From: Streptomyces sp. DHE7-1
Lineage (GTDB): Bacteria; Actinomycetota; Actinomycetes; Streptomycetales; Streptomycetaceae
Assembly: GCA_016432725.1 (NCBI GenBank)
Contig: JACJDG010000003.1
Location: 5,424,001 to 5,488,000, forward strand
Reading direction: 5' to 3'
Length of the DNA stretch: 64,000 nt
A program made the translations under genes and the position numbers. Below, in pieces: positions 17,688 through 27,729 of the stretch. Within the stretch, counting starts at the first letter, position 1. Each line of letters starts with the position of its first letter. Under the pieces are notes generated by a model. The model worked only from the letters and a program-made list of their open reading frames with translations. It made no database searches and had not been told where the DNA came from.

Positions 17688-19928
17688 ATGGAACCGACCG
17701 AGAGCGCCGCCCCGCACGCACGGCTGCGCCTGCGCCGCCGTGCGGGCGCGTGGCGGGGGGTTCGGTGGACGGGGCGGGGTGCCAAACGCACCCCGGTCCT
17801 GCCCCACCCGGCCCGAGCGGGCGCCGCGCCCGAGTCGCACCCCACGGTCCCGCCGGCCGTCGAGGCCGCCCGGACGCAGACCGGCGCCGACCCCGAACGC
17901 AGGCCGCCCTGGCCCGCGTCGCACGCGGCCCTCGCGGCCGCCGCCGCGCTCGCCCTGACGGCGGGCTTCTACCGCGCCTTCGCCGGCCACCACGCGCTCT
18001 TCCCGTGCGAGACGCCGGGCTGGTCGCTGGCCGTGCTCACCGGCATCATCGTCGGCCACCTCGTGATGCTCGGCCGCGCCCGCTGGTGGGGCGGCACGGG
18101 CTCCGGCGCGGCCCTGACCCTGGCCGTGCTGCTGCTGTACGGCTGGATGCCGGCCGCCATGGTCAGCCTCACCGTCGTCGTGCTGGTCGGCATGGCGAGG
18201 CGCCAGCGCTGGCGGCAGGGCGTGCTGCACGGCGCGGTCGACGTTCTCGGTATCAGCGCCGGCGCCCTGGTGCTGGGCTTCCTCGGGCGCGTGCCGAGCG
18301 TCGAGGAGCCCTGGCGGCCCGAGAGCTGGGGCATCACCACCGCGCCGGAGGTGGTGCTCGTCGCGGCCGCCTATCTCGCCGTCAGCCGGGGCCTGCTGTG
18401 GTACTCGCACGCGCCGCGCGGCGGCCCCCTGCCGACCGTGGCGCGCACCGCCCTGGTCCGGCAGGGCCTGCTCGCCGTGGCGCTGCTCGGCATCGCCCCG
18501 CTGGTGTGCGTGGTCGCCGACGCCCGGCCGGTCCTGCTGCCGCTGTTCGCGATCCCCCTGATCGCCCTCGACTCCACCCTCTGGATGGCCCGGGCCCGCG
18601 CGGAGGAGCAGTTGCGCGACCCGCTGACCGGTCTGCCCAACCGGCAGTGGCTGCTGGACCGGATCTGGACCGCCCTGGACGACGCCGAGCGGATCGGCGC
18701 CCGCGCCGCGCTCATGCTGATCGACCTCGACCGGTTCCGCTCGGTGAACGACACCCTCGGCCATCTCGCCGGCGACCGGCTGCTGCTGCAGATCGCCGAC
18801 CGGCTCCGCCAGGCGCTGCCGCGCGGCGCGGAGGCCGCCCGCCTCGGCGGCGACGAGTTCGCCGTCTTACTGCCCGTCGCGGACTCCATCACCTCCGCCA
18901 CCCGCGTCGCCCGCGGCCTCGTGTCGGAACTCAGCTCCCCGCTCGACCTCGACGGACTGACCCTCGTCCTGGAGGCCAGCGCCGGCGTCGCCGTCTTCCC
19001 CGACCACGCGCTGGACGCCGAAGGGCTGCTGCGGCGGGCGGACGTGGCGATGTACCAGGCGAAGCGGGACCGCACCGGCGTCGAGGTCTACGAGTCCAAG
19101 CGGGACTCCAACACCCCCGACCGGCTGGGCCTGCTGGGCGATCTGCGCCGGGCGCTGGACGCCCACGAGGTGCAGTTGCACTACCAGCCCAAGGTGCGCT
19201 TCGACGGGCAGGTCGCGGGCCTGGAGGCACTGGTGCGCTGGGTGCACCCCGAGCGCGGGAAGGTTCCGCCGGACGAGTTCATAGCGATCGCCGAGTCCTC
19301 CGGGCTGATGCCCCATCTGACGGAGTACGTGCTGGAGACCGCGCTCGGGCAGGTCGCCGCCTGGCGGGCGCAGGGGCTGCGGGTTCCGGTGGCGGTGAAC
19401 GTCTCCCCGCGCGACGTGCACACGCCCGGCTTCGCCGGTTCCGTCGCCGCCCGCCTCGCGCGGCACGGCGTACCGGCCGGGGCGCTCCAGCTCGAGATCA
19501 CCGAGCACGTCCTGCTGGAGGACCCGCAGCGGGCCGCCGACACCCTCGCCGCGCTCACCGGGCACGGCGTGAAGATGTCCCTGGACGACTTCGGCACCGG
19601 GTACTCCTCGCTGGTGCACCTGCGCCGGCTCCCCGTCAGCGAGCTGAAGATCGACCGCTCCTTCGTGGCCCGGCTGGCCGTCGACACCGAGGACGCCGAG
19701 ATCGTGCGCTGCACCGTCGACCTGGCGCACTCGCTGGGGCTGCTCGTCGTCGCCGAGGGCGTGGAGGACGACGAGACCTGGGAGCGGCTGCGGGACCTCG
19801 GCTGCGACGCGGTGCAGGGCTGGCTGGTCGCCGCCGCGATGCCGCCGGACGAGACGACCTCGTGGCTGCGGGCCCGCGGGTCGCGCGGCTGGCAGCGGCC
19901 GCGCGCCGCGCTGCCGGCCGCCGAGTAG
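17688..19928 (+). CDS. rmdB: Membrane GGDEF-EAL protein, RmdB-like c-di-GMP enzyme
   Basis: A 746-residue composite c-di-GMP enzyme. After a polar N-terminus come several membrane spans (about residues 85-300), then a GGDEF domain with intact LGGDEF (about 387-391), then an EAL domain with intact GLEALVRW (about 512), ITEHVLLED and LDDFGTGYSS (about 631). With both motifs intact, either synthesis or breakdown of c-di-GMP is possible. The gene directly downstream of ligA in S. coelicolor (SCO5495, RmdB) is, as I recall, reported as a phosphodiesterase affecting aerial development. ATG 17688 has GAGAGGGACGGG upstream and is preferred over the earlier GTG at 17652. Confidence 0.85.
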   Translation: MEPTESAAPHARLRLRRRAGAWRGVRWTGRGAKRTPVLPHPARAGAAPESHPTVPPAVEAARTQTGADPERRPPWPASHAALAAAAALALTAGFYRAFAGHHALFPCETPGWSLAVLTGIIVGHLVMLGRARWWGGTGSGAALTLAVLLLYGWMPAAMVSLTVVVLVGMARRQRWRQGVLHGAVDVLGISAGALVLGFLGRVPSVEEPWRPESWGITTAPEVVLVAAAYLAVSRGLLWYSHAPRGGPLPTVARTALVRQGLLAVALLGIAPLVCVVADARPVLLPLFAIPLIALDSTLWMARARAEEQLRDPLTGLPNRQWLLDRIWTALDDAERIGARAALMLIDLDRFRSVNDTLGHLAGDRLLLQIADRLRQALPRGAEAARLGGDEFAVLLPVADSITSATRVARGLVSELSSPLDLDGLTLVLEASAGVAVFPDHALDAEGLLRRADVAMYQAKRDRTGVEVYESKRDSNTPDRLGLLGDLRRALDAHEVQLHYQPKVRFDGQVAGLEALVRWVHPERGKVPPDEFIAIAESSGLMPHLTEYVLETALGQVAAWRAQGLRVPVAVNVSPRDVHTPGFAGSVAARLARHGVPAGALQLEITEHVLLEDPQRAADTLAALTGHGVKMSLDDFGTGYSSLVHLRRLPVSELKIDRSFVARLAVDTEDAEIVRCTVDLAHSLGLLVVAEGVEDDETWERLRDLGCDAVQGWLVAAAMPPDETTSWLRARGSRGWQRPRAALPAAE

Positions 19929-19995
19929 CGCCCGGCCGGCCGCACCCGGGCGCGGGCGGTCCCTCCGCCGTGAACCGCCCGGCCGCGGGCGGTGG

Positions 19996-20583
19996 TCAGC
20001 CCGCCGCGAAGTGCCCGATCAGCAGCGCCAGTCTGCGCTCGTGCGCCTCCTCCGGCAGCCGTCCGCTGCGCATCAGCGTGACCAGCCCGTGCAGGGCCGC
20101 CCAGAACGTCTCCGTGAGCAGACCCGGCTCGTCACCCCGCGCGGCGACCGGCTCCACCGCGAGCAGCAGCTCCCCGAACGCCTCCTGCAGCGCCGCGGGC
20201 GCCTCCGGCGTGGCGAACGGCAGGTCCACCAGATGGGTGAACATGGCGTCGTAGAGGGCCGGCCGGCGCCGCGCGAAGGACGTGTACGTCCGCGCCACCG
20301 CCGCCAGTGGCTCCCGCGGGTCCCGCGGATCCCGTACCTCCGCGCGTGCCGTCCGCAGCTCGGCCGCCAGGTCGGCGCAGCCCTGCACCGCGACCGCGGC
20401 CATGATCGCGCCCTTGCCCTTGAAGTGGCTGTAGAGGACGGGCTGGCTGTACTCGATCTCGGCGGCCAGCCGGCGCGTGGTGACCGCGTCCCAGCCCTCC
20501 GCCTCGGCGAGTTCCCGTGCGGCCGTGACGATCAGCCGCTCGCGTTCCGCTCGTTCGCGCTCCCGGCGCGTCTGGATCGACAT
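19996..20583 (-). CDS. TetR-family repressor
   Basis: A 195-residue TetR regulator. The HTH is near the N-terminus (ERERLIVTAARELAEAEGW, then VTTRRLAAEIEYSQPVLYSHF), and the C-terminal ligand domain has ALYDAMFTHLVDLPF and WAALHGLVTL, the WHG-type pattern. ATG 20583. It is divergent from the DUF4267 gene; the 87-bp space holds two near-identical CTAGC palindromes, one beside each gene, which very probably are its operators. It would repress itself and the DUF4267/cupin genes. The inducer is unknown. Confidence 0.88.
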   Translation of the reverse strand: MSIQTRRERERAERERLIVTAARELAEAEGWDAVTTRRLAAEIEYSQPVLYSHFKGKGAIMAAVAVQGCADLAAELRTARAEVRDPRDPREPLAAVARTYTSFARRRPALYDAMFTHLVDLPFATPEAPAALQEAFGELLLAVEPVAARGDEPGLLTETFWAALHGLVTLMRSGRLPEEAHERRLALLIGHFAAG

Positions 20584-20592
20584 GACCGTGAT

Positions 20593-20656
20593 GCTAGCAC
20601 CGCTAGCGTTTCTACCGACGCTCTGCTAGCTTCGCTTGCATCACTAGCGCTGCTAG
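20593..20656. promoter_or_regulatory. Twin CTAGC operators in a divergent promoter
   Basis: Site 1 (20593-20607) is GCTAGCACCGCTAGC. Site 2 (20642-20656) is ACTAGCGCTGCTAGC and abuts the ribosome site of the DUF4267 gene. A further single GCTAGC lies at 20625-20630. Both sites repeat a CTAGC half-site in the same layout, so one TetR dimer could bind each. Confidence 0.7.
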
Positions 20657-20670
20657 CAAGGAGAGATGAC

Positions 20671-21042
20671 GTGACCGTCACCGCGTACACCCTGGCTGTC
20701 GTGCTCGACCTGTTCTGCCTGTTCCTCGGTTACCGCTTCCTGTTCCAGCCCGGGCCCGCCGCGGCCGGCTACGGAGTGCCGGCCGACCCGGCCGGCGACG
20801 CCGGGGCGTACCTCACGATCAAGGGCCTCCGGGACGGCGCCCTCGGAGTGGTGGGCCTGGCGCTGCTGGCCTTCGCCGGAGCCCGGGCCGAGGCCTGGTT
20901 CATGGTCTGCGTGGCGCTCGTGCCGCTCGGTGACACGCTGATAGTCCTGCGGCACGGTGGTGCGCGGGCCGTCGCCTTCGGGGTCCACTTCGCCACGGCG
21001 GTCGTCGTACTGATCAGCGCCGCCCTGCTCTTCCTCGTCTGA
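20671..21042 (+). CDS. DUF4267 membrane protein
   Basis: A 123-residue integral membrane protein of the DUF4267 type with four predicted helices (TVTAYTLAVVLDLFCLFLGY, GALGVVGLALLAFAGA, AWFMVCVALVPLGDTLIVL, FATAVVVLISAALLFLV). GTG 20671 has AAGGAGAG at 20657-20664, overlapping the second TetR operator, so repressor binding would also mask the start. The cupin gene lies 32 bp downstream and probably shares the transcript. The family has no established function. Confidence 0.85.
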   Translation: MTVTAYTLAVVLDLFCLFLGYRFLFQPGPAAAGYGVPADPAGDAGAYLTIKGLRDGALGVVGLALLAFAGARAEAWFMVCVALVPLGDTLIVLRHGGARAVAFGVHFATAVVVLISAALLFLV

Positions 21043-21074
21043 CCGCGGCACCACCGTCACCAGGGGGTTCGAAG

Positions 21075-21569
21075 ATGTCGCTGTTCGTTCCGGAGTTCGA
21101 CGAGACCGTGATCGTCCGCGAGGCCGGGGCCGAGGTGGTCGGCCGCGCGCCCGTCACCGTCCGCCTGCTGGCCGACAGCGGCGCGACCGGGGGCGCGCTG
21201 TCCACCCAGCGGGTCACCCTCCGGGAGGGCGCCGACGGCGCCCGACCGCACCGGCACGACAACTCCGCCGAGATGTTCTTCCTGCTGGACGGCGCCGCCG
21301 ACATCCTCTCCGGCGACGACGTCGTCACCGCCGGCCCGGGCGACCTCGTCGTCGTCCCGCCCGGCAGGCCGCACGCCTTCGCCGCCGTGCCCGGGGCCGG
21401 CGCCGACCTGCTCATCGTCCTCACGCCGGGCGTCGAGCGCTTCGAGTACTTCCGCCACCTCCAGCGCGTCGCCCTCGGCGAGGCCACCTCCGAGAGCCTG
21501 CTGGAGGTGCAGGATCTGTACGACAACCACTTCCTGAGGAGCCGCGCCTGGGACGCCCGGCGCCGCTGA
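21075..21569 (+). CDS. Cupin-domain protein
   Basis: A 164-residue single-domain cupin. Motif 1 is ARPHRHDNSAEMFFLLDG, with metal-type His residues, and motif 2 is GPGDLVVVPPGRPHAFAAVPG. A helical C-terminal extension follows (EYFRHLQRVALGEATSESLL). Such proteins act as small dioxygenases, isomerases or ligand sensors; the pattern here does not choose between them. It is the second gene behind the TetR-controlled DUF4267 gene and probably part of the same regulon. Confidence 0.8.
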   Translation: MSLFVPEFDETVIVREAGAEVVGRAPVTVRLLADSGATGGALSTQRVTLREGADGARPHRHDNSAEMFFLLDGAADILSGDDVVTAGPGDLVVVPPGRPHAFAAVPGAGADLLIVLTPGVERFEYFRHLQRVALGEATSESLLEVQDLYDNHFLRSRAWDARRR

Positions 21570-21671
21570 GCCGGGGTGCGCGGCCGCCGCGGGCCGGGGC
21601 ACGGGCGGGGACGCGGGCAAACCGTTTCACGGGCACCGCTCCCCGCCCCATAGGATTGGGGACTGGCGTCA

Positions 21672-21817
21672 CATTCCCGCCTGCCGCGCGACGCCTGGCA
21701 CGCACGCTCGCCGCGTTGCCGAATCGCCCACGTGGCTCCGCCACGAGGGCGCTCCGGCGCCTTGCGATCGCACGCACCAGACGCCGCACGGCCCGCCCTC
21801 CGGGCGGACGGCGGGAA
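21672..21817. repeat. Imperfect palindromic repeat, second copy at 30.8 kb
   Basis: The spacer between the cupin gene and gatC holds a 146-bp imperfect palindrome. Its left arm (GCCTGCCGCGCGACGCC..., about 21680-21710) pairs with its right arm (GCACGCACCAGACGCCGCAC, about 21770-21790). Most mismatches are A-C on the plus strand, hence G-U on the minus strand. The same arms appear in the element at 30786-30964, but this copy lacks the GGCCTGTCTG ends seen there. Confidence 0.65.
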
Positions 21818-21872
21818 GGCGACGTCGGCCCCCGGCCGCAAACCACACGCACTCACCCCAGAGGATCGCTGC

Positions 21873-22169
21873 ATGCCTGGCATCACGCGCGAGGAGGTCG
21901 CCCACCTCGCCCGGCTGGCGCGTCTGGAGCTGAAGCCCGAAGAACTCGATCACTTCGCGGGCCAGCTCGACGACATCATCGGCGCGGTCGCCCGCGTCAG
22001 CGAGGTCGCCGACCAAGACGTACCGCCGACCTCCCACCCGCTGCCGCTGACGAACGTCATGCGCGCGGACGAGGTCCGTCCCTCGCTCACCCCCGCGCAG
22101 GCGCTCTCCGGCGCCCCGGCCCAGGAGCAGCAGCGTTTCAAGGTGCCGCAGATCCTGGGGGAGGACTGA
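21873..22169 (+). CDS. gatC: Asp-tRNA(Asn)/Glu-tRNA(Gln) amidotransferase subunit C
   Basis: GatC, 98 residues, the small subunit that stabilises GatA in the amidotransferase complex. Family blocks MPGITREEVAHLARLARLEL, FAGQLDDIIGAV and RADEVRPSL are present. It starts the gatC-gatA cluster, with the gatA ATG 2 bp after its stop. ATG 21873 has an AGAGGA ribosome site. The complex turns misacylated Glu-tRNA(Gln) or Asp-tRNA(Asn) into correctly charged tRNA, which most actinobacteria need. Confidence 0.95.
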   Translation: MPGITREEVAHLARLARLELKPEELDHFAGQLDDIIGAVARVSEVADQDVPPTSHPLPLTNVMRADEVRPSLTPAQALSGAPAQEQQRFKVPQILGED

Positions 22170-22171
22170 CC

Positions 22172-23661
<1,490 letters not shown>

Positions 23662-23665
<4 letters not shown>

Positions 23666-23901
23666 GCGCACTGAACAAGGCCAAGGGCTTCAAGAAGTCG
23701 AAGTCCGGCACGTACCTGTCGATGGCCGGGACCGCGTTCAGCGCGCTCGGCGTGGCCAAGCAGATCAAGAAGGCGCGCGCCGAGCAGGACACACTGCGGC
23801 TGATCGACGCCACCGTGTCCGCCGTCGCGATCGTCACCGGCCTCGCCATCCTCTACCGCGAGCTGAAGCGGCTGGGCGACGACGACGTCCTGCTGGGCTG
23901 A
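23662..23901 (+). CDS. Small conserved-looking membrane protein between gatA and gatB
   Basis: A 79-residue ORF starting at a GTG that overlaps the gatA stop. A basic N-terminus (ALNKAKGFKKSKSGTYLSMA) leads into a helix and one transmembrane span (about residues 48-65, TVSAVAIVTGLAILY), then a polar tail. It lies 16 bp before gatB, so it is embedded in the gat operon. I recognise no domain. Third-position GC and the tight coupling argue that it is real. It could tether or modulate the amidotransferase, but that is speculation. Confidence 0.75.
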
Positions 23902-23917
23902 GAGGGAAGTTTTCACC

Positions 23918-25432
23918 GTGACCACCACGACCGACCTGGTGTCGTACGAGGACGCGCTGGCGTCGTACGACCCCGTCATGGGCCTTGAGGTCCATGTCGA
24001 ACTAGGCACCAAGACCAAGATGTTCTGCGGGTGCTCGACCGAGCTGGGCGCCGAGCCCAACTCGCAGACCTGCCCGGTCTGCCTCGGCATGCCCGGCGCG
24101 CTCCCGGTCGTCAACGCGACCGGCGTCGAGTCCGCGATCAAGATCGGCCTCGCGCTGAACTGCGAGATCGCCGAGTGGTGCCGCTTCGCCCGGAAGAACT
24201 ACTTCTATCCGGACATGCCGAAGAACTTCCAGACCTCCCAGTACGACGAGCCGATCGCCTTCAACGGCTACCTCGACGTGCAGCTGGAGGACGGCGAGAG
24301 CTTCCGCGTGCAGATCGAGCGCGCCCACATGGAGGAGGACACCGGCAAGTCGACGCACGTCGGCGGCGCCACCGGCCGTATCCACGGCGCGTCCCACTCG
24401 CTGCTGGACTACAACCGCGCGGGCATCCCGCTCATCGAGATCGTCACCAAGCCGATCGAGGGCGCCGGCGAGCGGGCCCCCGAGGTCGCGCGCGCCTACG
24501 TCCGCGAGCTGCGCGAGGTCATCCGTGCCCTCGGTGTCTCCGAGGCCCGCATGGAGATGGGCCAGATGCGCTGCGACGTGAACCTGTCGCTGCGTCCGAA
24601 CGGCACCGAGAAGTTCGGCACGCGTTCGGAGACGAAGAACGTCAACTCGCTGCGGTCCGTGGAGCGTGCGGCCCGCTTCGAGATCCAGCGGCACGCGGCC
24701 GTGCTGTCGTCCGGCGGCACGATCGTGCAGGAGACCCGGCACTTCCACGAGGACACCGGGTCCACCACGTCCGGCCGCGTGAAGGAGGAGGCCGAGGACT
24801 ACCGGTACTTCCCGGAGCCCGACCTCGTCCCGGTCGCCCCGTCCCGCGAGTGGGTCGAGGAGATCCGCGCCGCGCTGCCGGAGATGCCGCTGGTCCGCCG
24901 TACCCGGCTGCTCTCCGAGTGGGGCATCTCGGCCACCGACATGCAGGCGATCCTGAACGCCGGTGCGCTGGACCCGATCGTCGCCACCATCGACGCCGGT
25001 GCCGACGCGGCCTCCGCCCGCAAGTGGTGGATGGGCGAACTGGCGCGCAGCGCGAACGAGTCGGGCAAGTCGCTGGACGAGCTGGCCATCACGCCGCGGC
25101 AGGTCGCCCGGGTCACCGAGCTGGTGAACTCCGGTGACCTGAACGACAAGCTGGCCCGCCAGGTCATCGAGGGCGTCCTCGCGGGCGAGGGCACCCCGGA
25201 CGAGGTGGTCGACAAGCGCGGTCTGAAGGTCGTCTCCGACGAGGGCGCGCTGACCGCCGCCGTCGAGGAGGCCATCGCCGGCAACCCGGGCATCGCGGAC
25301 AAGATCCGCGGTGGCAAGGTGGCCGCGGCCGGTGCCCTGGTGGGCGCGGTCATGAAGGCGACCCGGGGTCAGGCGGACGCGGCCCGCGTCAAGGAGCTGA
25401 TCCTCGAGAAGCTGGGCGTCAGCGAGGGCTGA
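23918..25432 (+). CDS. gatB: Asp-tRNA(Asn)/Glu-tRNA(Gln) amidotransferase subunit B
   Basis: GatB, 504 residues, the tRNA-binding and transamidation subunit. The N-terminal catalytic cradle has MGLEVHVELGTKTKMFCGCS and CPVCLGMPGALPV with the zinc cysteines, followed by MRCDVNLSLRPNG. The C-terminal YqeY-like helical domain is seen in KWWMGELARSANESGKSL and KATRGQADAARVKELILEKL. GTG 23918 follows GAGGGAAG. It ends the gatC-gatA-ORF-gatB operon, followed by a strong hairpin. Confidence 0.96.
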   Translation: MTTTTDLVSYEDALASYDPVMGLEVHVELGTKTKMFCGCSTELGAEPNSQTCPVCLGMPGALPVVNATGVESAIKIGLALNCEIAEWCRFARKNYFYPDMPKNFQTSQYDEPIAFNGYLDVQLEDGESFRVQIERAHMEEDTGKSTHVGGATGRIHGASHSLLDYNRAGIPLIEIVTKPIEGAGERAPEVARAYVRELREVIRALGVSEARMEMGQMRCDVNLSLRPNGTEKFGTRSETKNVNSLRSVERAARFEIQRHAAVLSSGGTIVQETRHFHEDTGSTTSGRVKEEAEDYRYFPEPDLVPVAPSREWVEEIRAALPEMPLVRRTRLLSEWGISATDMQAILNAGALDPIVATIDAGADAASARKWWMGELARSANESGKSLDELAITPRQVARVTELVNSGDLNDKLARQVIEGVLAGEGTPDEVVDKRGLKVVSDEGALTAAVEEAIAGNPGIADKIRGGKVAAAGALVGAVMKATRGQADAARVKELILEKLGVSEG

Positions 25433-25447
25433 GCCACCACACGCGGC

Positions 25448-25473
25448 GGCCCCGGAGGACATCCTCCGGGGCC
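25448..25473. terminator. Terminator hairpin after gatB
   Basis: Arms GGCCCCGGAGGA (25448-25459) and TCCTCCGGGGCC (25462-25473), a 12-bp perfect repeat just after the gatB stop. Confidence 0.8.
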
Positions 25474-25562
25474 GTCGCGCTGCGCCCGGCCGGCCGGGCG
25501 GCACCGGCCCAGGTCACGGCCCCGCGCGGCAGGCGAGGGCGGACGTTATACGCTCACCCGCC

Positions 25563-25895
25563 ATGAGTGGACGTACCGATTCCGACGCCGAACCCGCCAT
25601 AGCCGAGGCGGACGAGCCGGATGAGCCGGACGGCCACCACGACGACGTCGAGGACGCTCGCCGGGCCCGGTGGACCGCGGCGGGCACCGGCGGCCTGCTC
25701 TTCCTGGCGGGCTGCGCCGCCGCGCTGCTCCGGCTCACCGGCTCGGCTCCGGCCCTCGTCGCCGCCGCCTACGCCCTGGGCGCCGCCCTGTGCGCCCTCG
25801 CCGCCGTCCTGGGTGCCCGCGGCCGTACCCGCCGGGCGCTGTGGCTGCTGGTGGCCGGTACGGCGGTCATGGCACTCGGAGACCAGTTCGACTGA
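25563..25895 (+). CDS. Small three-span membrane protein
   Basis: A 110-residue protein: an acidic N-terminus (residues 1-35, many Asp/Glu), then three hydrophobic segments (GGLLFLAGCAAALLRLTG, LVAAAYALGAALCALAAVLG, LWLLVAGTAVMALG). No domain recognised. No Shine-Dalgarno lies before ATG 25563; a TATAC box a few bases upstream suggests a very short leader. The following acetyltransferase gene is 67 bp away. Function unknown. Confidence 0.7.
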   Translation: MSGRTDSDAEPAIAEADEPDEPDGHHDDVEDARRARWTAAGTGGLLFLAGCAAALLRLTGSAPALVAAAYALGAALCALAAVLGARGRTRRALWLLVAGTAVMALGDQFD

Positions 25896-25962
25896 ACGCC
25901 GCCCGCGCGTGAGAGGGTGAGCGACGTCCGGACGGTGGTGATGCGGGAGGAGCGGCAGCGCG

Positions 25963-26538
25963 ATGTACGCGATGTCCCTGGGTGACGACGGCGCCGAACT
26001 GCGGCCACTGGAGGTCTGGCACGCGGCGGACCTGCTCGCCAACATCGACCGGGGACGTGAGTTCATCGGCCGGCACGTCGGTCTGCCGGACGTGGTGACC
26101 GACCTGGACGCCGCCCGCGCCTACCTCGCGTCGTACGCCGAGAAGCGCGGCGCCGACACCGGCAGCCTGCACGGGGTGTGGCTGGACGGGCGGCTGGCCG
26201 GGGGACTGCTGTTCCGGGTGTGGGACACCCCCAGCGGGGTCTGCGAGGCGGGCTGCTGGCTGGAGCCGGCGGCGGCCGGACGCGGGCTGGTCACGCGGGG
26301 CATGCGGGTGCTGCTCGACTGGGCGTTCGAGGAGCGCGGCATGCACCGGGTGGAGTGGCACGTGTCGACGGCCAACGGGCCCAGCATCGGCGTGGCGCGG
26401 CGCCTCGGCATGACCCGGGAGGGCGTGCTGCGGGAGAACTACCCGTACCGGGGTGTGCGCACGGACACCGAGATCTGGTCGGTGCTGGCGCCCGAGTGGC
26501 GTGCGGCACGCGCGCGTATCGCGCCGGACGATCATTAA
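25963..26538 (+). CDS. GNAT acetyltransferase (RimJ/RimL-like)
   Basis: A 191-residue GNAT-family acetyltransferase. The RimL-type pattern is clear: ELRPLEVWHAADLLANIDR at the N-terminus, WLEPAAAGRGLVTRGMRVLLDW holding the acetyl-CoA pyrophosphate loop, and HRVEWHVSTANGPSIGVARRLGM near the C-terminus. Relatives acetylate ribosomal-protein N-termini, amino acids or small molecules; the acceptor here is unknown. The ATG has GGGAGGAG upstream. Confidence 0.85.
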   Translation: MYAMSLGDDGAELRPLEVWHAADLLANIDRGREFIGRHVGLPDVVTDLDAARAYLASYAEKRGADTGSLHGVWLDGRLAGGLLFRVWDTPSGVCEAGCWLEPAAAGRGLVTRGMRVLLDWAFEERGMHRVEWHVSTANGPSIGVARRLGMTREGVLRENYPYRGVRTDTEIWSVLAPEWRAARARIAPDDH

Positions 26539-26573
26539 GAGACCTCTCAGACGGCATCCGTACGGTGCCGGGC

Positions 26574-27197
26574 ATGGCAACGAACACACAGGACGTCAAC
26601 AGGACCGACGACGAGCGGACGGCCGAGGACGCGGCGGCCGCCACCGGGACGGACGCCATGGAGGCGGCGGACGGCACGTCCCCGGCCGGGGACGGCGGGG
26701 AGGACCGGGGGACCGGCGCGGCGCCGCGGGCCGAGGAGCCGGAGGAGCCCGAGGGGCCCGAGGAGGCCGGCGCGTTCGAGGAGGAGACCGCGGAGAAGGC
26801 GCCCTCCGGGGTCGGACTGGGCGCCGGTGCCGTGGTCTCCGCGGCGCTCGGCCTGGTCTCCCTCACCGGTGGCTGGATCGGTACCGTCGCCGCCGCCCGC
26901 GAGACCCTGGTCGGCCAGCTCCAGACCTCCTCCGGCGCGAGCGTCGCCAAGCAGATCAGGGAGGTCTACGGCGACGCGTGGCACACCACCGCCCTGTGGG
27001 CCGGCCTGTTCGCGCTGGCCGCGCTCGTCACCGGCGTGGTCGTGCTCGTCCGGCCCGCGTTCGGCACCTCCGGCCGCCCGTCGGCCGCGTGGATCAGGTC
27101 GGTCGCGTGGGGCGGTGTCTCGCTCGGCGTCATCGGCCTGCTGCTGGCCGTCCTGAAGTACTCCGACGCGCTGCTCGCCCTGCCCTCCACGGGCTGA
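26574..27197 (+). CDS. Membrane protein with acidic N-terminal tail
   Basis: A 207-residue protein. Residues 1-75 are very rich in Glu, Asp, Gly, Ala and Pro and probably disordered; three predicted membrane spans follow (GAVVSAALGLVSLTGGW, TALWAGLFALAALVTGVVVL, SVAWGGVSLGVIGLLLAVL). No domain recognised. TACGGT at 26561-26566 lies 7 nt before ATG 26574 with no ribosome site, the leaderless arrangement. Function unknown; likely an actinobacterial membrane protein of narrow distribution. Confidence 0.7.
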   Translation: MATNTQDVNRTDDERTAEDAAAATGTDAMEAADGTSPAGDGGEDRGTGAAPRAEEPEEPEGPEEAGAFEEETAEKAPSGVGLGAGAVVSAALGLVSLTGGWIGTVAAARETLVGQLQTSSGASVAKQIREVYGDAWHTTALWAGLFALAALVTGVVVLVRPAFGTSGRPSAAWIRSVAWGGVSLGVIGLLLAVLKYSDALLALPSTG

Positions 27198-27394
27198 GAA
27201 CCCGCCGGTCCGGCAGGGGCCTTAGGGACTCCCCGAGCGCCTTAGGGAGCCCCTGGGGCCCCTTACCCGTGTCCAGGTCCGGATGCGGGTCCCCAGGATG
27301 CGGAACTCTCCCGATGTGGCTGACCCCCCTGGGGGACGAGTGTGGAGGCATCGCAACGAGCGACACCGACACCGGCCTCCGGAAGGACCACGCC

Positions 27395-27586
27395 ATGTAC
27401 GAGTACGAGACCCACCGGTTCCGTCACACCGAGCTGCGCCGGGCGGCCGCCCAGGAGCGCCTGGCCCGCGAGGCCGCCGGCGCCCGCCGCGCCGCCCGCG
27501 GCGAGGAGACGGCCCCCTTCGATGCCCTCGGTGCCGAATCCCATACCGACCGCCCCCGCCGGCACCGGCTCCCGCGCACCGCGTGA
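27395..27586 (+). CDS. Small basic protein (63 aa)
   Basis: A 63-residue ORF beginning MYEYETHRFRHTELRRAAAQ, rich in Arg, Ala and Glu, with a mostly helical, amphipathic look and no membrane segment. ATG 27395 has GGAAGGA at 27381-27387, a good ribosome site. It sits alone between the membrane protein and the LuxR-type ATPase. No family recognised. Codon bias (G/C in third positions) supports translation, but the ORF is short. Confidence 0.55.
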   Translation: MYEYETHRFRHTELRRAAAQERLAREAAGARRAARGEETAPFDALGAESHTDRPRRHRLPRTA

Positions 27587-27729
27587 GCGCCGGGCCCGCG
27601 AGCGCCGGTACCCGCGCCGCCGAGGGCGCCGGTACCGGCGCGGTCGTCCCGACCATTCGTACGACCATCGCACCGGGACTGTGGAAAACGGGTCCCGCGA
27701 CCTCCGGACCTCGTGCGATGCTCGGGCCC

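Noticed and set aside
24002..25504. A 500-codon minus-strand frame over gatB
   Set aside because: Shadow of gatB; codon bias and motifs belong to the plus strand.
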